Program-made: the position numbers and the translations under genes | Assembly (NCBI RefSeq): GCF_040954835.1 | Contig: NC_090706.1 | Coordinates: 38,759,148 to 38,823,147, forward strand | Direction of reading: 5' to 3' | Source of the DNA: Lepisosteus oculatus | Lineage: Eukaryota > Chordata > Actinopteri > Semionotiformes > Lepisosteidae | Length of the DNA: 64,000 nt | The notes under the pieces: generated by a model | Database searches by the model: none | What the model was told of the DNA's origin: nothing | Seen by the model: the letters and a program-made list of their open reading frames with translations, nothing else | Shown: piece after piece, positions 36,607 through 49,597 of the stretch | How positions within the stretch are numbered: the stretch's first letter is position 1 | How the letters are laid out: each line of letters opens with the position of its first letter

Positions 36607-38145
36607 CCCAAGGCGCCAGTCAACAGGGCGGTGTGGCCGACAGCGACAGCGACAGCTTCCCTGGTGACAGAGAGAGACCTGGGTCCGATCCAGAAGGGCG
36701 AGGACAACACAAAGAGTCCCAACGGCTTATACAAGAGCAGGGACTCATGCCAACACTCTAGGAAGGTTCCTGCTATAAGCGAGTTATAGCCTTCGAGGGT
36801 CCTGTTGGCCTTGTAGGGCCTGAAACAGGGTGTTTTTTTTTAATGGATATTACTGGCAAGACCAAAACAGCACCTGCTGTGAGGGAAGCTACCTTTGGCT
36901 AGGGCTTGTTCTGTCTCAGCAGAGGTTTTTTTTACTCCTCTCCCATTGTCCTGCAATAATTGGACAGTTGAGAATGAACTAGTTGAAGAATACACCTTTT
37001 TTTGTTTTTGAAGAGCCTCGAGGGTTGATCTGGCACTAGCTGACCTGAGAATGGAGACTCAAAGGTCTGCACTTTGCGAAGATCATCTCCACCAGCTGGG
37101 AGCTGGGTTTTATACTACTGAACAAGGATGCACTGAATCTCAAAAGTGTCAATTTTTTTTTTTTTTAAAAGGAGGGGGGGTTATTTATTTGCCTGTCTTG
37201 GAAGGGCAGGAGCCGAGAGATTTTTGCCTCACCGTGTGGCCTGTGCGAAAAACTGACAAGACGGGGAAAGCCGGAGGTCAGTGGGCAGGGGTCTTTTTTG
37301 GAGAGCTGGGTCCCCCGTCTTCCTCTGTCCTTCACAGTAGCTGGGAGACAGTTTGGACTCTATGCTTCAGCAGGACCACAGCCTGGAACCTATGGTTCCA
37401 CCTACTGGTGGAATGAGGTACAACATGCTGCCAACCCATACACCAGGAAGGGGCTCTCTGGTGAGCAGGGTGGAGACCAGACTCTGCACCACCAGCCCTT
37501 GTGTCTCCGGTGCCTTCTGCGCTGGCTACCAAGTTGAACAGTGAACTGAGTTGGTTTGACCGGACGTGATTTCAGCTCTGAAATGACTGGAGTTGTTAAC
37601 GTGTTTAAAGTTAGTACTGGACAGGGGAACGGTTTCATGTGAAGGATACGATTTCAGATAAGTTCTGCAGAAATTCAAACTTCGATGTACTTCCATCATA
37701 GTACAGTACCTTTTTTTTGTAAAACAAGCAGCTGAGATTCTTTTTTTATGGTGCAGTCGCTAAACTGCAGGATCAAATACAAAACACTCATTATGTCCCC
37801 ATGCTGGTAAGTGAAAAGCAGCTCAGGCCTCATTCATTACTAGCAGATTTTACTGTTCTTAATCGGGAAAGTGGCCAAAAGGAAAGTTCAAAGGGCTGTC
37901 ACATGCCAAAAATAAACAGGAAATGCAAAACTATTTATGCTCAAATAGGAATTGTACATCATCCGGCAGTGCCTGATCGGTTTCATTGGACAAGGTGTCA
38001 TTTTAAAGAGCCCGAGAAAGTTTTCACGAGAATAAAAAGTGCAAAGGATGTGCAGTACAAAGGTTCATTTTATTATGATACATGTGTAATATGAAATTTA
38101 TTAAAGGATAAATATGTACAATAAAAATTGCATTAACATTATGGT
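36607..38145 (+). other. klhl3: klhl3 3'UTR with candidate poly(A) signals
   Basis: No coding frame. AATAAA signals occur at 38,031-38,036 and 38,120-38,125. The true end is inferred and could be earlier. Confidence 0.45.
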
Positions 38146-41100
38146 AACCAGGAAATGCATGCCTGTCACACAATGTTCAGAGGCTACATATCGATGTGCA
38201 AGTACTCTAGTAAGATTGATGGGTCAACACTTTTAAACCCAGCTTTTCTGCTTCAAAGCCTTCTGGGTTCCACAGGTGGCAAAGACAGATTGTCTACCAT
38301 GGAAACAAAACAGTTCAAACGAGTTAACAACAAGCGGACAAAAAAAGATCACACCTTAATAATAAAAACAACTTCGACAATCAGGAACTGAGGTGCTTAT
38401 ATTCCTCAGGGGATTCAGCCTTCTTCCATGTCTATTAATACCCAGTAGTCCGAGGTCTGTGCTCCTGCACTGCTGCGATACCAAGCACTGCAATAGTGGT
38501 GGCTGATGAAAAAGCATGTAAGGACACCACATGGGGGAAAGCATCTTGCAGACAACTTTCAAATACCAGCACACAGAAGAGGTCTGGAACCACAACAAAA
38601 ACTCACTGTGGTAGAGTTATCATTAAAACAAATCTCCAAGAGAAAATGTGACAACGTACAATATATTTGCATATGCTTATTGCTCTATTTCAAATGAAAT
38701 GGAAATAGGATTGAAAAAGTTACCCTTTAAAAAAAAAAACAAATACCCATATTGTTATATAAAATCTGGAGCAGGTGACATCTACAAGAAACACCAGGAG
38801 CTGCAGGAATACAGGATGGAAATGAGAAAAGCACAGGTGACTATGGAGGCACGTTGCTACGAACATACTGCGTTTAAAAAATACTCAACGTAAAAATATG
38901 AAAGCAATAAAAATGAAAGATAAATTAAAAGCACCCTGATGTACTAGGGTCCGAGCTGCGGCCGTGTTCACAACAGCGGCTCACAGCGCACGTTCAAGTT
39001 TCTAGGAAGGGAGTCACAAGCCCGTGCCCCCCCGCGATGGGGAGCCCAGGCCCAGAAACCGGAGGATTGAGGAAAGCAAAACCTCAACAGTGGTTTTCGT
39101 GCCCTGTCAGCTACAGAATGGTACATTCTTAACTGCCCTCCCACTGGAGAGTCGACGGTGAAAAGACGTATTCGAGAGGATATTTCTTTAGATTTGAAAA
39201 ATGGCTTCGTTACGTACCCCAGCCCTCTGGTCATATGACTGTTCCCAAGAACCCCAAAGTACATTTCAATACAGGCTGACCGTCAGAAAAGTTTAACTGT
39301 TGAATCAAAGCTTCACAAACGTGGAAAATTTAAACTTGGTTTAGCATCGTTATTCTTATATACCATGGTCATTTATTTACAGCCTTATTGTGATTACAAA
39401 AATAAAATGTACATTCAGTATTTTAAATATTTAAATAAAAGAAAATCTAAATTATTGTAAGAATATGTACTGGATATTGTAAAACCTGTGCAATAATACA
39501 GCATATTTTGTTAAATATGCTACGTCCAAAATTATTCAAATACTTTTATGTCAAAAAGTCATTTTTCCGGTAATGTAGTCTCACAAATACTCTATGTTCA
39601 TAAAAAGCCTTACCTTGATTGTCACTGGGTATTCAAGGACACAGAATATTGAAACAAAAAGACTGCTTCAGTCAGAAAAAAACAACCAGAACTGTTACCT
39701 GTGGTGTTCTTCATCTAGAAATTCACGGATAATGGGCTAGATTTTGCCACACAAGGAGGAGGACACAAGAATGTTTTGCATTAATGTGTAGTCTGTGGGG
39801 TTAACATCCAAGGGCAACAACTGGGATATTCAGAAAACTCTGGTACAGCTGATTAATTGTGGCCGACCTCATTATTCTGGAGTCCCTAGCAGTTCCAGGA
39901 CAAAAAAAAAACATTAATTTGTCAAATAACAACCACATTACGAAGTGGGATGAAGCATAAATTGAGTTTTTAGACTCTCTCATCAACAGGACACCTACAC
40001 AAAGGGCACAGGTGTGATTGCAAGTTCAACATGAGGAAGCCCACGCTGAAAAAGAACACCCCCTGTCCCGTTAAGTTTGGAGGCGGGACTGTTTGCGTTG
40101 TCTGATCCTGGGTCCCTTACAGAAATAGACGGATGACCAAGCATATCAGGAAAACGTGGTTCCAGCAAGGAACAGCCACAGCACACAGCCTCCAAATCCA
40201 CCGCGGGATGGTTCAGGAAGTGTGTTCCTGCTGGGCCATCAGAACCCCCAGCCCCCTGTCCACAACAACATGTGAACTAAAGGACCTGAAGGGGCTGCAG
40301 ACGTCCTGCACGGAGGACAGGTCAGGGATTCCTGCTGAGAAGAGCCTGCACACACTGACAGGGTCTCCCCTGTTAGCACAGAGGAAGGCAGATCAATGGA
40401 GCACAAATAATTCCAAAACACAGCACTTTCAGAGAAACATGCCATTATGCTAAACACATCTGTCCTTACGGTGTTCAGACTTAAAAATTTTCAGTTTTTC
40501 CATTTTAATACAAAAATACTGGATGTACACCTTCAGTGTTTGGTAAAACCTTCAGGTACGTCGTAATGACAATACAAATGAGAGGGAAGTCAGCCATGTA
40601 TCGAAGTATACCTTCTGTTTGCCCAATTGTGAACTCTGGTTAACATGCTCACTGTGGAAACTATTTTGCTTTTAAGAGTGAAAACATGGAAGTGTTATAA
40701 TTCTGTATTTACATCCACTTCTACAGAGGAGAGGTATAGATTAGCTACTCATGGAACAATTATTGGATATAAAAACTGTCCTTTTATTTACAGTGGCTAC
40801 CAGAAATCAGTGACGTCTGTGCCATTTAAAGTCAGTCCTCTCCTGCAGTTTAAATAATTGTAGTGACGTAGCGAGAGATCCCATCAAAGACTAACCGTGA
40901 TTTCTTTAACAGACAAAAAAAAAGGTTACAGTACCAGACGGCAGACAGATGTTGAATGGTAATGATCCTTTTTTTTTTAATATTTACTTGATGAGGTACA
41001 GTATTTAATCTGCCTAATGGTAGACTCCCAGCATAAACACAGAGTCCCTGTAAACTAACTATAGTGTGTGAAGGGAGGGTATGACATTCCCCGAGGCTTC

Positions 41101-41200
41101 GTCTCTGACCACCACTCAAGACAACCGTTTCCCTGCCTGTGAAGTTGGGTCCCGAGTGCAGCTCGAGGGAGTTCCAATCTTGTCTTCCTCCAGCGTGACA
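38069..41200 (-). other. rmnd5b: rmnd5b 3'UTR and convergent spacer
   Basis: Sequence downstream of the rmnd5b stop. On the - strand, AATAAA signals (tttatt on +) lie at 38,069-38,074 and 38,097-38,102, with other candidates near 39,370 and 40,780. No ORF with recognisable content was found, and the 3' end is not fixed. Confidence 0.35.
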
Positions 41201-41264
41201 TCAAAAGTAGATCTGCTTGGCATCTGAAGGGTTCTGCTCCATTGGGCAATATGGACATTTCAAT
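41201..41264 (-). CDS. rmnd5b: rmnd5b coding exon 9 (last)
   Basis: Acceptor CCACAG on -. It encodes [21 protein letters not shown] and a TGA stop, the last RING cysteines and the C-terminus. Confidence 0.93.
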
Positions 41265-44200
41265 CTGTGGAGAGAACAGAAGGTTAGCAAATTCAAGGGT
41301 AAGGATAATGTTAACACAATGGGGGGCTCTCAATGACACTATCAATTCATAACACTCACTGCGCTTTCCTAAAGCATTTTTTTAACAGTGACCACCCGAT
41401 TTTGCCAATACAAATGCAGCTTATTTTACTAGACGTGAGCTCCTGCCATAAACAGAATTATAAAAGCTTTAAATCTAAAACTAAATTCATCTCTGAGCCC
41501 CAGAAGAAATTGGGACTTGGACTCAACCATCCACGTTTTTGTTTCAGGCAAGAATCTTTTCTCTTTCCCCAGAATTCAAACCTGGCACCAAGAAGCGAGT
41601 GCGGTGAACTGGGGTGAGCCGGGGTCTTGATTGAATCCAGGCATCAGTGTGAGAAAGGGAAAGGACGGGGCTGGCCAACTCAATACTCATGCGATAGTTA
41701 CTATCGCCCCTCGTGGCGGAAGGCGACGGAGCTCGAAAGCACACTGACTTTCCGGCGTTGGTGAGCTTGTTGAGCGCGTCCCGGGAGATGACGTGTCCAC
41801 ACATGAGCTTCATGGGAGGGTTGCTCTCGGACGTTTGCTGCCTCAGAATGGGGCAGGCGAAGACCGAGTGGTACCAGCACTTCTTCCCCAGATCGATCTC
41901 GATCTACGAGACAGAGCAGACGGACCTTCAGGTGAGAGTGACAAAATGCTTTCACTTCGGAGCGCAAAAATGTGAATTTCCCAGAAACAATAGAACAAAA
42001 AGAATTTGGGGACTGAACATATGCAAGACATTTGGGGATCTAGGATGTAAGAAAAATGATGGCTTTTATTTACATGCTAGCTATAATACCTCCTAGTACT
42101 ACTCCATTGTGGCCCTTGTTGGGCGTTTTGAGGCAACAGCAGAGTAATTAGGATATTTTTTAAAGGTTTTTTAAAATGCTGTATTTTAAGTACACATGCC
42201 TTCACTGTCGCTGTAGAGGGCATGTCTAAACCACAGACATGCCTGCTCACTGGTAGTTCCTTGCTTAAAACCAGCAGCGCACTAGGTCTGGGAGCTCATA
42301 ATGGTCAGCACACCTGTCAGCTTAATTACTGCATACTGCCAGAGTGAGCTTGACTACCCAGCCCACAGCAGAGAGACTGATGACAGTGTGGCCGTGGCAC
42401 CAGAATCACAAGCAGGTCAAGGCAGCAGCAGGCTGCGACCTGGAATATGAATGTCCGGAAACAATGCTGGAGATAAAACTCCAGGAGACAGATTACGTGG
42501 ACATGAGGACAAGGACTCCACACACCCCTCTTCACCCAGGAACTAACAAACGAATGGATTAACAAACATGGCGCTAGCTTACAAACTGGCGATACAGACT
42601 GTGGAACTTTGTGCCCATAAAAGAAAAATATTTATCTTTGTCTTGTATTTTGACGTTTTGGGAAAGCAAAACCCTGTCCCGCAAACAAAAAGCAGAACAG
42701 GGAACACAAAGAACACTTTTTGTTTCATAAACGAGTGCCCCAGCTCAGGCGTGCCCCTTTTTTAATGACAATGTAGTGTCGTTTTTGAGAGCAGTACCAC
42801 TGTATAACAGAATAGGGTCAGCAACACTAAATGATAATCAAACAGTGGCGAGACACTGGTTAACAGTTACGCCAACGGAAGTGGAAGGGAAACAAAGAAG
42901 CAACAGGGTGGCCAGAAAGACTAGAGGAAAACCAAGGGCGCCATGTGCCATCAGGGCAGCAGGGGGATTCTTAAGCCCTGAACCAGGCCGCTACTGTCTA
43001 TAATTACAAAATTATTACAAAATGACTAAGAGGACATCGTTCCATACGGAAACTGCCTCGACACACACGGGAAAGCTAAAAAGGGTTAAAGAAACATCGC
43101 TTCTTCTCTTTCCTGGTGGACCGGATCGCAGGCCGGAGCCTGTGGGGGTACCGAGGAGACCGTCCGCATTACCGGCAGCTCGTCCTTGTGGGTCCACACG
43201 CCGCTGCACTGCCTCTGCTCGATCACTTGCTTGATGTTCATCAGGACAGGCAAAGCCATGCACCCTGAAGCAAAGCTTGAGGTAGAGAGGAGAACGGGGG
43301 GGGAATGATTTAGTCTCCAATACAAGGCTGTCAAACCCGGCCCTGAAGAGGCACAAACCAGCCGACTGCACAGGCCCAACTTAACTCGTCCATCTCCAGA
43401 CATTTGAAATAATCTCTTTTTATCCATTAAAGATTAGTGGGGAATTGGTCCGGTTAAGCAGATCAGAGAAAACCTAGACACCCTGTAGCTCTCAGGGACC
43501 ACACCAGGCCATTCACTGCTAAACCAAATTCATTTGCTAAACCAAATCTGTTAAAACTTACTCTCGAAGACTCGTGTGTCCCAGTTCTTTACAAACGGCT
43601 GACCTGCAGGACGCCTGCTGGACTGCGGCTATCCAGGGCTGGGGCTGCTCCATAAGCTCACAGGTTCAGCACCTACCTGACGCTAAGAGGGGACTCTACA
43701 GAGAGCCCCAGAAGAGCGCAGGCATCTCTGGTGAAAATGTTGCAGATCTCTGCCCACTGGTTGGTCTCCAGGAGGCTGCGGTATGGGGAATTCTCAATTC
43801 CATGCCGCAGGTACACCAGGCTGCCCATCAGAATCTGGATGTCTGCAAAGGGGCAGAGAACGCTTTTGATTCTCATGTTTACCTTAAGTCATCCTACAGG
43901 TCTTAGTGTGCAAGACAAGTTATTGTTACGGTGCGGTGACGTCTGCTATGCTACTTTATTTAATGTACGTGTAATCAGAGATATAATCAAAATTATTAAA
44001 AACGTACGACTGCTGTACATACAAAATGATATATACTATATTTATACAGTATAGTACTGATGAGTGTACATAAACAGTGTGTATTGATTGGCGATACCGG
44101 GCTCTCTTCATGGCCCGAGGCTACTGTGCAATCCTGTGGAAACGGTTATTTAATAATGCCGCGCCACAGTCCGGAAAACGGCAGGAGAGGCCGAGAAGCG

Positions 44201-47200
44201 CAGGAAGGCTCCGACCCCGAACCCACTCACCCCTCTGGTGCTGAGCGGCGAAGGGCTGGAAGTGGCGGGCGTACTGCAGCGCCTGCAGCTGGTTCCCCAT
44301 GCCGCCGGTCAGCAGGCTGATGAAGTACAGGCGGTGCAGCTTGAACTCCAAGGTGCTGTTCAAGTCCAGCAGGCGCTGCCGGTTGGCCACAGCCCACCTG
44401 GAGACAGAGGAACCTGCCCGTCACTCACGGCTCCTCACTCGGCATTTCTTTTGCTTTTAAATTCCGACAGACCAGAGCAGGGACGTACGGTACAGAGCTT
44501 CAGTTCACTGCACCTCGGCTCTTGAGCGCCGGGCTTTATTTGTGTAAATCAGGGGGGTCCGGTCCTGGTCAGTTCATGTATTGGCATTTGTTTTTTCTTT
44601 TCGGAATCCTAAGCACCCCATCTAGCCTTTGACTGTCTTTACAGCTTTACAGAGACACTGGCTGCCCAGGACCATAACTGGACACCACTGGCTTAACTGA
44701 ACCAATCAATCCCTCTCTCCAAAAGTAGTGAGCCATGGGAGAACCTACTGTACTGTGGCCCTCCTTGACTCAGGACAATCCACAGGCCCCACAGGCTTTG
44801 CCTGGTATCCACTCCCCTCCACGTGACCTTTTTTTTAACTCGAACACAGCCCCGATGAGATAATTAAAAAAAAACAGTCATCAGCTTTGAGACTTACTCT
44901 AGTGCTGGCCTGAGGTCCTGCATTCTCAACGCCTCTAGTATCCGGTTTAATTCCAGAAAGGGCTGCTTCAGGCTCGTATCAATCACCACACCAGACTCCT
45001 GCAGATGAGAAAAGCGAACGACGGAGGTCTTTCAAAAGCCATCCTGGGAAGAAAGCATCATGCGACAAGCAACCAAAAAAAAAAAAACACTGAAGCTGAA
45101 GTGAGAGTTTTTTAAATTCTAGCGAAGATCCCTTTATAAACCGGGACCAGAATTCTCTCGCGTCTCGCGCTCAGGCTGGGATGTACCTGACAGAGGTCTT
45201 CCGCGACGCTCAGCATGCCCTGTCGATAGAGGTGCTCCACTATGGACTCACTCATGTGCTTCTGCCTCTCTGGAGAGTCCCACACCGTCTCGGCCACCAC
45301 CGCACTCACCTCTGCGTCAAAGTTCTACAGGAAGAGCCCAAGCAAAACATGAACAGAGCCCAGCAGAAGCACAACTGGCGGAGTCCTCCGTTAATTGTGC
45401 CGGAATCTGGAAAGAAAACTAAACTTTCTTCACACTTCATGAGAGAGGAGGCCGCCCTGAACTTCAGAAACTTGTGCTTGGCAGAGGAGGGCTTGTAAAA
45501 TCGAGGTGGGTCTAATAAGGAAGGCAGAAAAAGAACATTACCTTCTAATTTTAATATAAATTCTAGGATCCGTTATTTAATACGAAACATTAGAGCCACA
45601 CAGACAGGTCTGAACTAGGCATCGATGATCGCTATGCAAAATGAACTAGAAAAACTGCCTCAAGCCAGAACTATAGGACAATAAGTGGCTAGAACTTCAT
45701 CTTACTTCGTTAACATTTGTAGTATGAAGAAAAAAAGATGGTAATCACTACGTTTAGGAACTTATGAATGGACACAAGGGTAAGAATGAGTTTTCCCTGG
45801 GCAGCATTTACTGCTTGCTAAAAGGATCCACATTCTTCCCCCCTCATCTCTCCCGTCTTCAAAAACATTTTTTCAGACAGATTCGGGATGAACACGTCGC
45901 ACAAGACGCAACGTCAAGCAAAGTCAATGACAACGGCAGCATAAAAGCATGAAGGGGCTAATCATTCATGATGTCGTGTTGAGCTTCCCGCGACGTTGTG
46001 ACGCTTGCGTTAAGGAAGACGACGAGGAAAGAGTCCGACTAAGGGAAGACCACTTTGGGTCTGCCTCCGAAGAGAGTCTTTGCTAACACATGGGTGACGG
46101 ACAGGAAAGAAGTAGATCTGAGGGCTCTATCATTTATGGAACCGTAATGATGCGAAAGCAGTTTCCCTACAGTCAGGGCGATGTAATTTCCCAGCAGCCA
46201 CCTCCCTGGACAAAACCTGAGCGCGAGGATCGGACTGACGCAGCTGCCCCCTCGGCCAGCGAGACTTACTCGGTCGATGGCTTTCCCCACTTTGGAGACG
46301 CTGCCATGGATGTCCTTGTGCCGGGAAGCCAGCATCTGTACTGTGTCTTTAATGTTCTTGCAGCACTGGGCCATGGACTGCGAGAGCACGGACAGGTCCG
46401 CGTCCTGCACACCTGCAGAGAAGGGCTGCCATTACTCTCCTGCCCATCACTGGGCAAGTCAGCGCACTTACAGGACATCCAACGCACATACACGGGGAAA
46501 AAAAAGAATAGGAAAAACGCAGGATTTTTTTTTTTCATGCGGGTGCTTTAGTCTTTCTTTTAAATTCAAGTGGGAGTCAAGTCAGGTTTTCATGTTCTCC
46601 GAAACAAAAAGTTATTTTCTGAATGTGACGAGAAGCAAACACCTCCCAATGTCAAATCAGACAAAATATATGATGATCACTTCTGACTTACATAAGTGAC
46701 AGGACTTTAAAAACGTCGATCACACTACATTTCATTTGGAATGGGCATATAGTAGACGAAAAACAGAAAGGTCAGTTTCCTTATTTGCCATACTCACACA
46801 CTTCTATCAGGCATGCAAACCAAGCCTAATTATTGACAAACAGATTCAACAACTAAAGCAATCATTCTTGCAATGCTCTAGTGTCATTGTTTCTGTTCTG
46901 TTCCTACAAAAGATAATTCTGGGCAAACGAATTAAGTTTTTCAGATCCACAATCGAATTAACTTCACTTTTTACAAATCAAAGACTTAACGTTCCAAGCT
47001 AAAATAAGTTAATTAACAGCACTTTTAAAGCCCATAAAGGCCATTATCAGTGATGCAGTTGTCAGGCCAGTTCTCCTATGTACATGATCACCACTTGCGT
47101 TAAAGCAGAGCAAATCGGAGGACCCATCTGCAAGCGTCTGCAAGTTTTTTGGGTCTCTTTGAAGCAGCAGCACTCTGAGGGCTGTGAGCGAAGCTTAACG

Positions 47201-47696
47201 TGGTCCAATAAAGTCAGCAAGTAGTTGCTTTAGGAGTTGGAAAGAGAATCTGCAGACCTGCCTATCCTGTTGAGGATCATTTGCATGTGCAGACGCTTTA
47301 GTGAAGCTGCTGGCTGTCCTTACGAACATGTTCCTCAAGGTCCCAGCCATATTCCCATCGACTGGTTTGGCGTTAAAGGTGGATTGGTCACCGGCTGTTG
47401 CTTCAGCACACCGTACACTCTCACTCAGTCTTGTCCCGCTCTTGTGTGCTGCTCTCCCTCCCGCAATTGTACAGCAGGACATGCCTTATTTAATTAAAAA
47501 AAATAAAAATAAGTGAACAAAAGTGAGGGCCCGCAGCCGGGAGCTCCCGTGCCTTACCGTAGGCGATGAGCTGCCCCCGCAGCTCGGACACGTAGCGCAG
47601 CAGCTCGTCCAGGCTCTCCTCGGACAGGTGGCCGTACATGAGGAAGCGGGTCAGCACCTTCTCCAGCTCGCGCTCCACGCACGCGCACTGCTCCAT
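41201..47696 (-). CDS. rmnd5b: RMND5B, RING subunit of the CTLH/GID E3 ligase (9 coding exons)
   Basis: Homologue of yeast Gid2/Rmd5. It pairs with MAEA in the CTLH ubiquitin ligase, whose RING heterodimer recruits the E2. The nine exons join in phase to 391 codons (human RMND5B is about 393). Visible parts: an N-terminal helix starting [15 protein letters not shown]; LisH (about 114-146); CTLH (about 153-210, with [18 protein letters not shown]); a CRA-like segment ([26 protein letters not shown]); and a degenerate RING with C328, H331, C336, C354-G-H356 and C374-PY-C377. [32 protein letters not shown] and MEQNP favour RMND5B over RMND5A, as does n4bp3 next door in the same orientation, as in human. 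Confidence 0.95.
41749..41903 (-). CDS. rmnd5b: rmnd5b coding exon 8
   Basis: Acceptor CTCGTAG, donor GTCAGT (weaker than usual). Residues 320-371: [18 protein letters not shown] through [15 protein letters not shown], the core of the degenerate RING. Confidence 0.94.
43173..43275 (-). CDS. rmnd5b: rmnd5b coding exon 7
   Basis: Acceptor ACCTCAAG, donor GTAATG. Residues 285-319 ([29 protein letters not shown]). Confidence 0.93.
43677..43842 (-). CDS. rmnd5b: rmnd5b coding exon 6
   Basis: Acceptor CTTTGCAG, donor GTAGGT. Residues 230-285 ([38 protein letters not shown]). Confidence 0.94.
44231..44397 (-). CDS. rmnd5b: rmnd5b coding exon 5
   Basis: Acceptor GTCTCCAG, donor GTGAGT. Residues 174-230, most of the CTLH domain ([35 protein letters not shown]). 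Confidence 0.94.
44898..44998 (-). CDS. rmnd5b: rmnd5b coding exon 4
   Basis: Acceptor ATCTGCAG, donor GTAAGT. Residues 141-174 ([33 protein letters not shown]). Confidence 0.94.
45187..45324 (-). CDS. rmnd5b: rmnd5b coding exon 3
   Basis: Acceptor TCCTGTAG, donor GTACAT. Residues 95-140, including the LisH motif ([19 protein letters not shown]). Confidence 0.94.
46270..46412 (-). CDS. rmnd5b: rmnd5b coding exon 2
   Basis: Acceptor TCTGCAG, donor GTAAGT. Residues 47-94 ([31 protein letters not shown]). A second AG eight bases inside the exon would break the frame, so the outer one is used. Confidence 0.92.
47558..47696 (-). CDS. rmnd5b: rmnd5b coding exon 1 (start)
   Basis: ATG in ggcgATGG context, donor GTAAGG. 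Residues 1-47: [20 protein letters not shown] and a leucine-rich helix. The start matches the family N-terminus. Confidence 0.93.
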
Positions 47697-47784
47697 CGCC
47701 GCCGGACCCCCCGCCCGGAGCAGGCAGAGCAGGAACAGGGGCTACAGGCCGTCGTGTCTGCTTCGAGATAGAGATTGGAGCTGC

Positions 47785-47802
47785 TGTTGTTGTTGTTGTT
47801 GT
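47785..47802 (+). repeat. (TTG)n microsatellite
   Basis: About six tgt/ttg units just upstream of the first rmnd5b coding exon. Confidence 0.85.
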
Positions 47803-47964
47803 TTTTGCAAGCGTGCATTTGACTCTTATTGCGCTTTGAAATGCACTCATCAGTGCCGATTCTTTCCAACCCCGACATATACAAATAGCGCCGTAGTTCC
47901 CCTTTGACAGTTAACAGATGAGTACTGCTCTGTAGCAGACTGTCAAGAGGTGCGCTATAGCAAA

Positions 47965-47966
<2 letters not shown>

Positions 47967-47995
<29 letters not shown>
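47967..47995 (+). repeat. (ATTG)n microsatellite
   Basis: Seven attg/tgat units in tandem in the presumed first intron of rmnd5b. Confidence 0.9.
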
Positions 47996-48041
47996 CCCCA
48001 TGAAAGTGCTCATCAACTGTCTTCAGAAATGGTTCAGTGGC

Positions 48042-48134
48042 GAGCCATAAGATCTGCCGGACTGGGGCTCTCCGGAGAGGAGCCATAAGATCTGCCGGAC
48101 TGGGGCTCTCCGGAGAGGAGCCATAAGATCTGCC
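48042..48134 (+). repeat. 38-bp tandem repeat, 2.4 copies
   Basis: gagccataagatctgccgga begins at 48,042, 48,080 and 48,118. Each complete unit ends in ctctccggagag, a perfect 12-bp palindrome. The copies are identical, so the duplication is recent. Confidence 0.95.
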
Positions 48135-48879
48135 TTAAAGCGGCATCAAGTCTGTGCGGCGTCAGCGGTGTTTACAAACGTGCACCGGGGGCAACTTCTC
48201 TCTGGCTGGTGTGCAGGGGAGTCCTGTCGCGGTGCGTGTTGCTGGGCAGAACACCAGAGACAGGAGAGGAGGGGGTGTGTTGAGTGAACAACTTCACAGC
48301 GGGGCCAACGACGCGCCAGTAAAACAAACAAATAAATACATCCTGAAAACACAGGAACATCCAGCGCCTAGTTTGCGACGCTCCGGCCTGTGATCTCATT
48401 TGAAATGACCTACATTTGACGCTGGTTCGTGCCTTGCAATCTCCCACGAATGACACCCACTTGCTCGGGAAGGGCTCCCGCATGCCGGCACGGCAGCGAC
48501 GCGTCTCCCGACGCGAAACAGCAAAACGCAAAACAAAACCTCCCCTTTTTAAAGCTCAAATCCTTACCGTTCTGCGCTTTCGGAAGGGAATATCTGTCTT
48601 TCAGAGGGGAAGGAGACAACAGCTGCTGCTGTTGACGACCAAGGAGACCGAGGAGGTTTGCGGATTATGGTTTTTTTTACAGACCGAGGAACACAAAGTA
48701 CCACAACTCTGCCGCTCCGGTCCTCTCCAAGGAGTCGGCAACCACCACGATCGCAACGGATTCACGCCGCGGAGCCAAACCTACCGATGCCTCATCTCCA
48801 CAACGACTCCTTTGTCTGGCCGCCGCTGTTCACCCAAGCGATGGGAGATCTGCAAGCCCAGTTCTGCGGGTACAGAAAG

Positions 48880-49010
48880 GGCGATCCGACACGATAGGCG
48901 GTGCGCAGGGACACAGCAGCGCCTCTCAGCTGGGATTTGAACCCACGACCGCCCGTACCGTGGGAGCCCGGTACCCGTCCAGCCCCAGTTTCTCAGCGGA
49001 GACCCCCGGC
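48880..49010 (-). mobile_element. SINE (family A), reverse orientation
   Basis: On - it reads GTGGGTTCAAATCCCAGCTG (box B), then GGCGCTGCTGTGTCCCTG, as in the copies at 58.1 and 61.9 kb. A 5'-retained, 3'-short copy. Confidence 0.6.
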
Positions 49011-49597
49011 TAGCTTAACGGGAGGATACAGCGGTCTCCACAACAAACAGTTATTTGACAAGAGCCTGATCGCACATCCCACCGACCGAAATCGGGGGGG
49101 GGCACTTCACTGGGACCCCTACATCTCAGCCCGGGGTGGCCAAGCGCCAACTGCTCTAGAGGTTATCGATTATTTTGGGCGTCGCTGCATAACTGCTGTT
49201 GAGGGCTCGATCGGCGGTGAACGACACGACACGACCCGACTGCGCCGTCCGGTTGAGGATTAGCGAGATCCTAGCGCAGTGAAACAGCTGAACTGTGCTG
49301 GGGCGGGGGGGTTGAGAGAGAGAGAGATCATGCCTGCGTCTGCAAGCCGGGGTCTCAGCATTGCAATACGCGAGGACAACGGGTGGGGGTTCAAAGGACT
49401 GTAGCCGGAGGCCAGATCTCCCTGCCTCCATCAGAGCACCACCCTGTTTTAACAGGACACCGTCTTCAAGCCCCGGTCAGAAACCAGGAGCGGTTTCTGA
49501 CACACCGGCAAGCCCGATGAGGAAGGGGGTTACAACAAGAACCACAGTTTCTATTGCTCTTGTGTGGGTAGCGTGTGGGGGGTACCCACTGGACCCC

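Noticed and set aside
46222-46245. Third copy of the foldback family (ctgacgcagctgcc) in rmnd5b intron 2
   Set aside because: Only about 14 bp match and no arms were found; could be chance.
41201-47696. rmnd5b could instead be rmnd5a
   Set aside because: Some segments (RQGIENSPY, HQRDIQ) resemble RMND5A, but the N-terminus, [14 protein letters not shown] and the adjacent n4bp3 indicate RMND5B.
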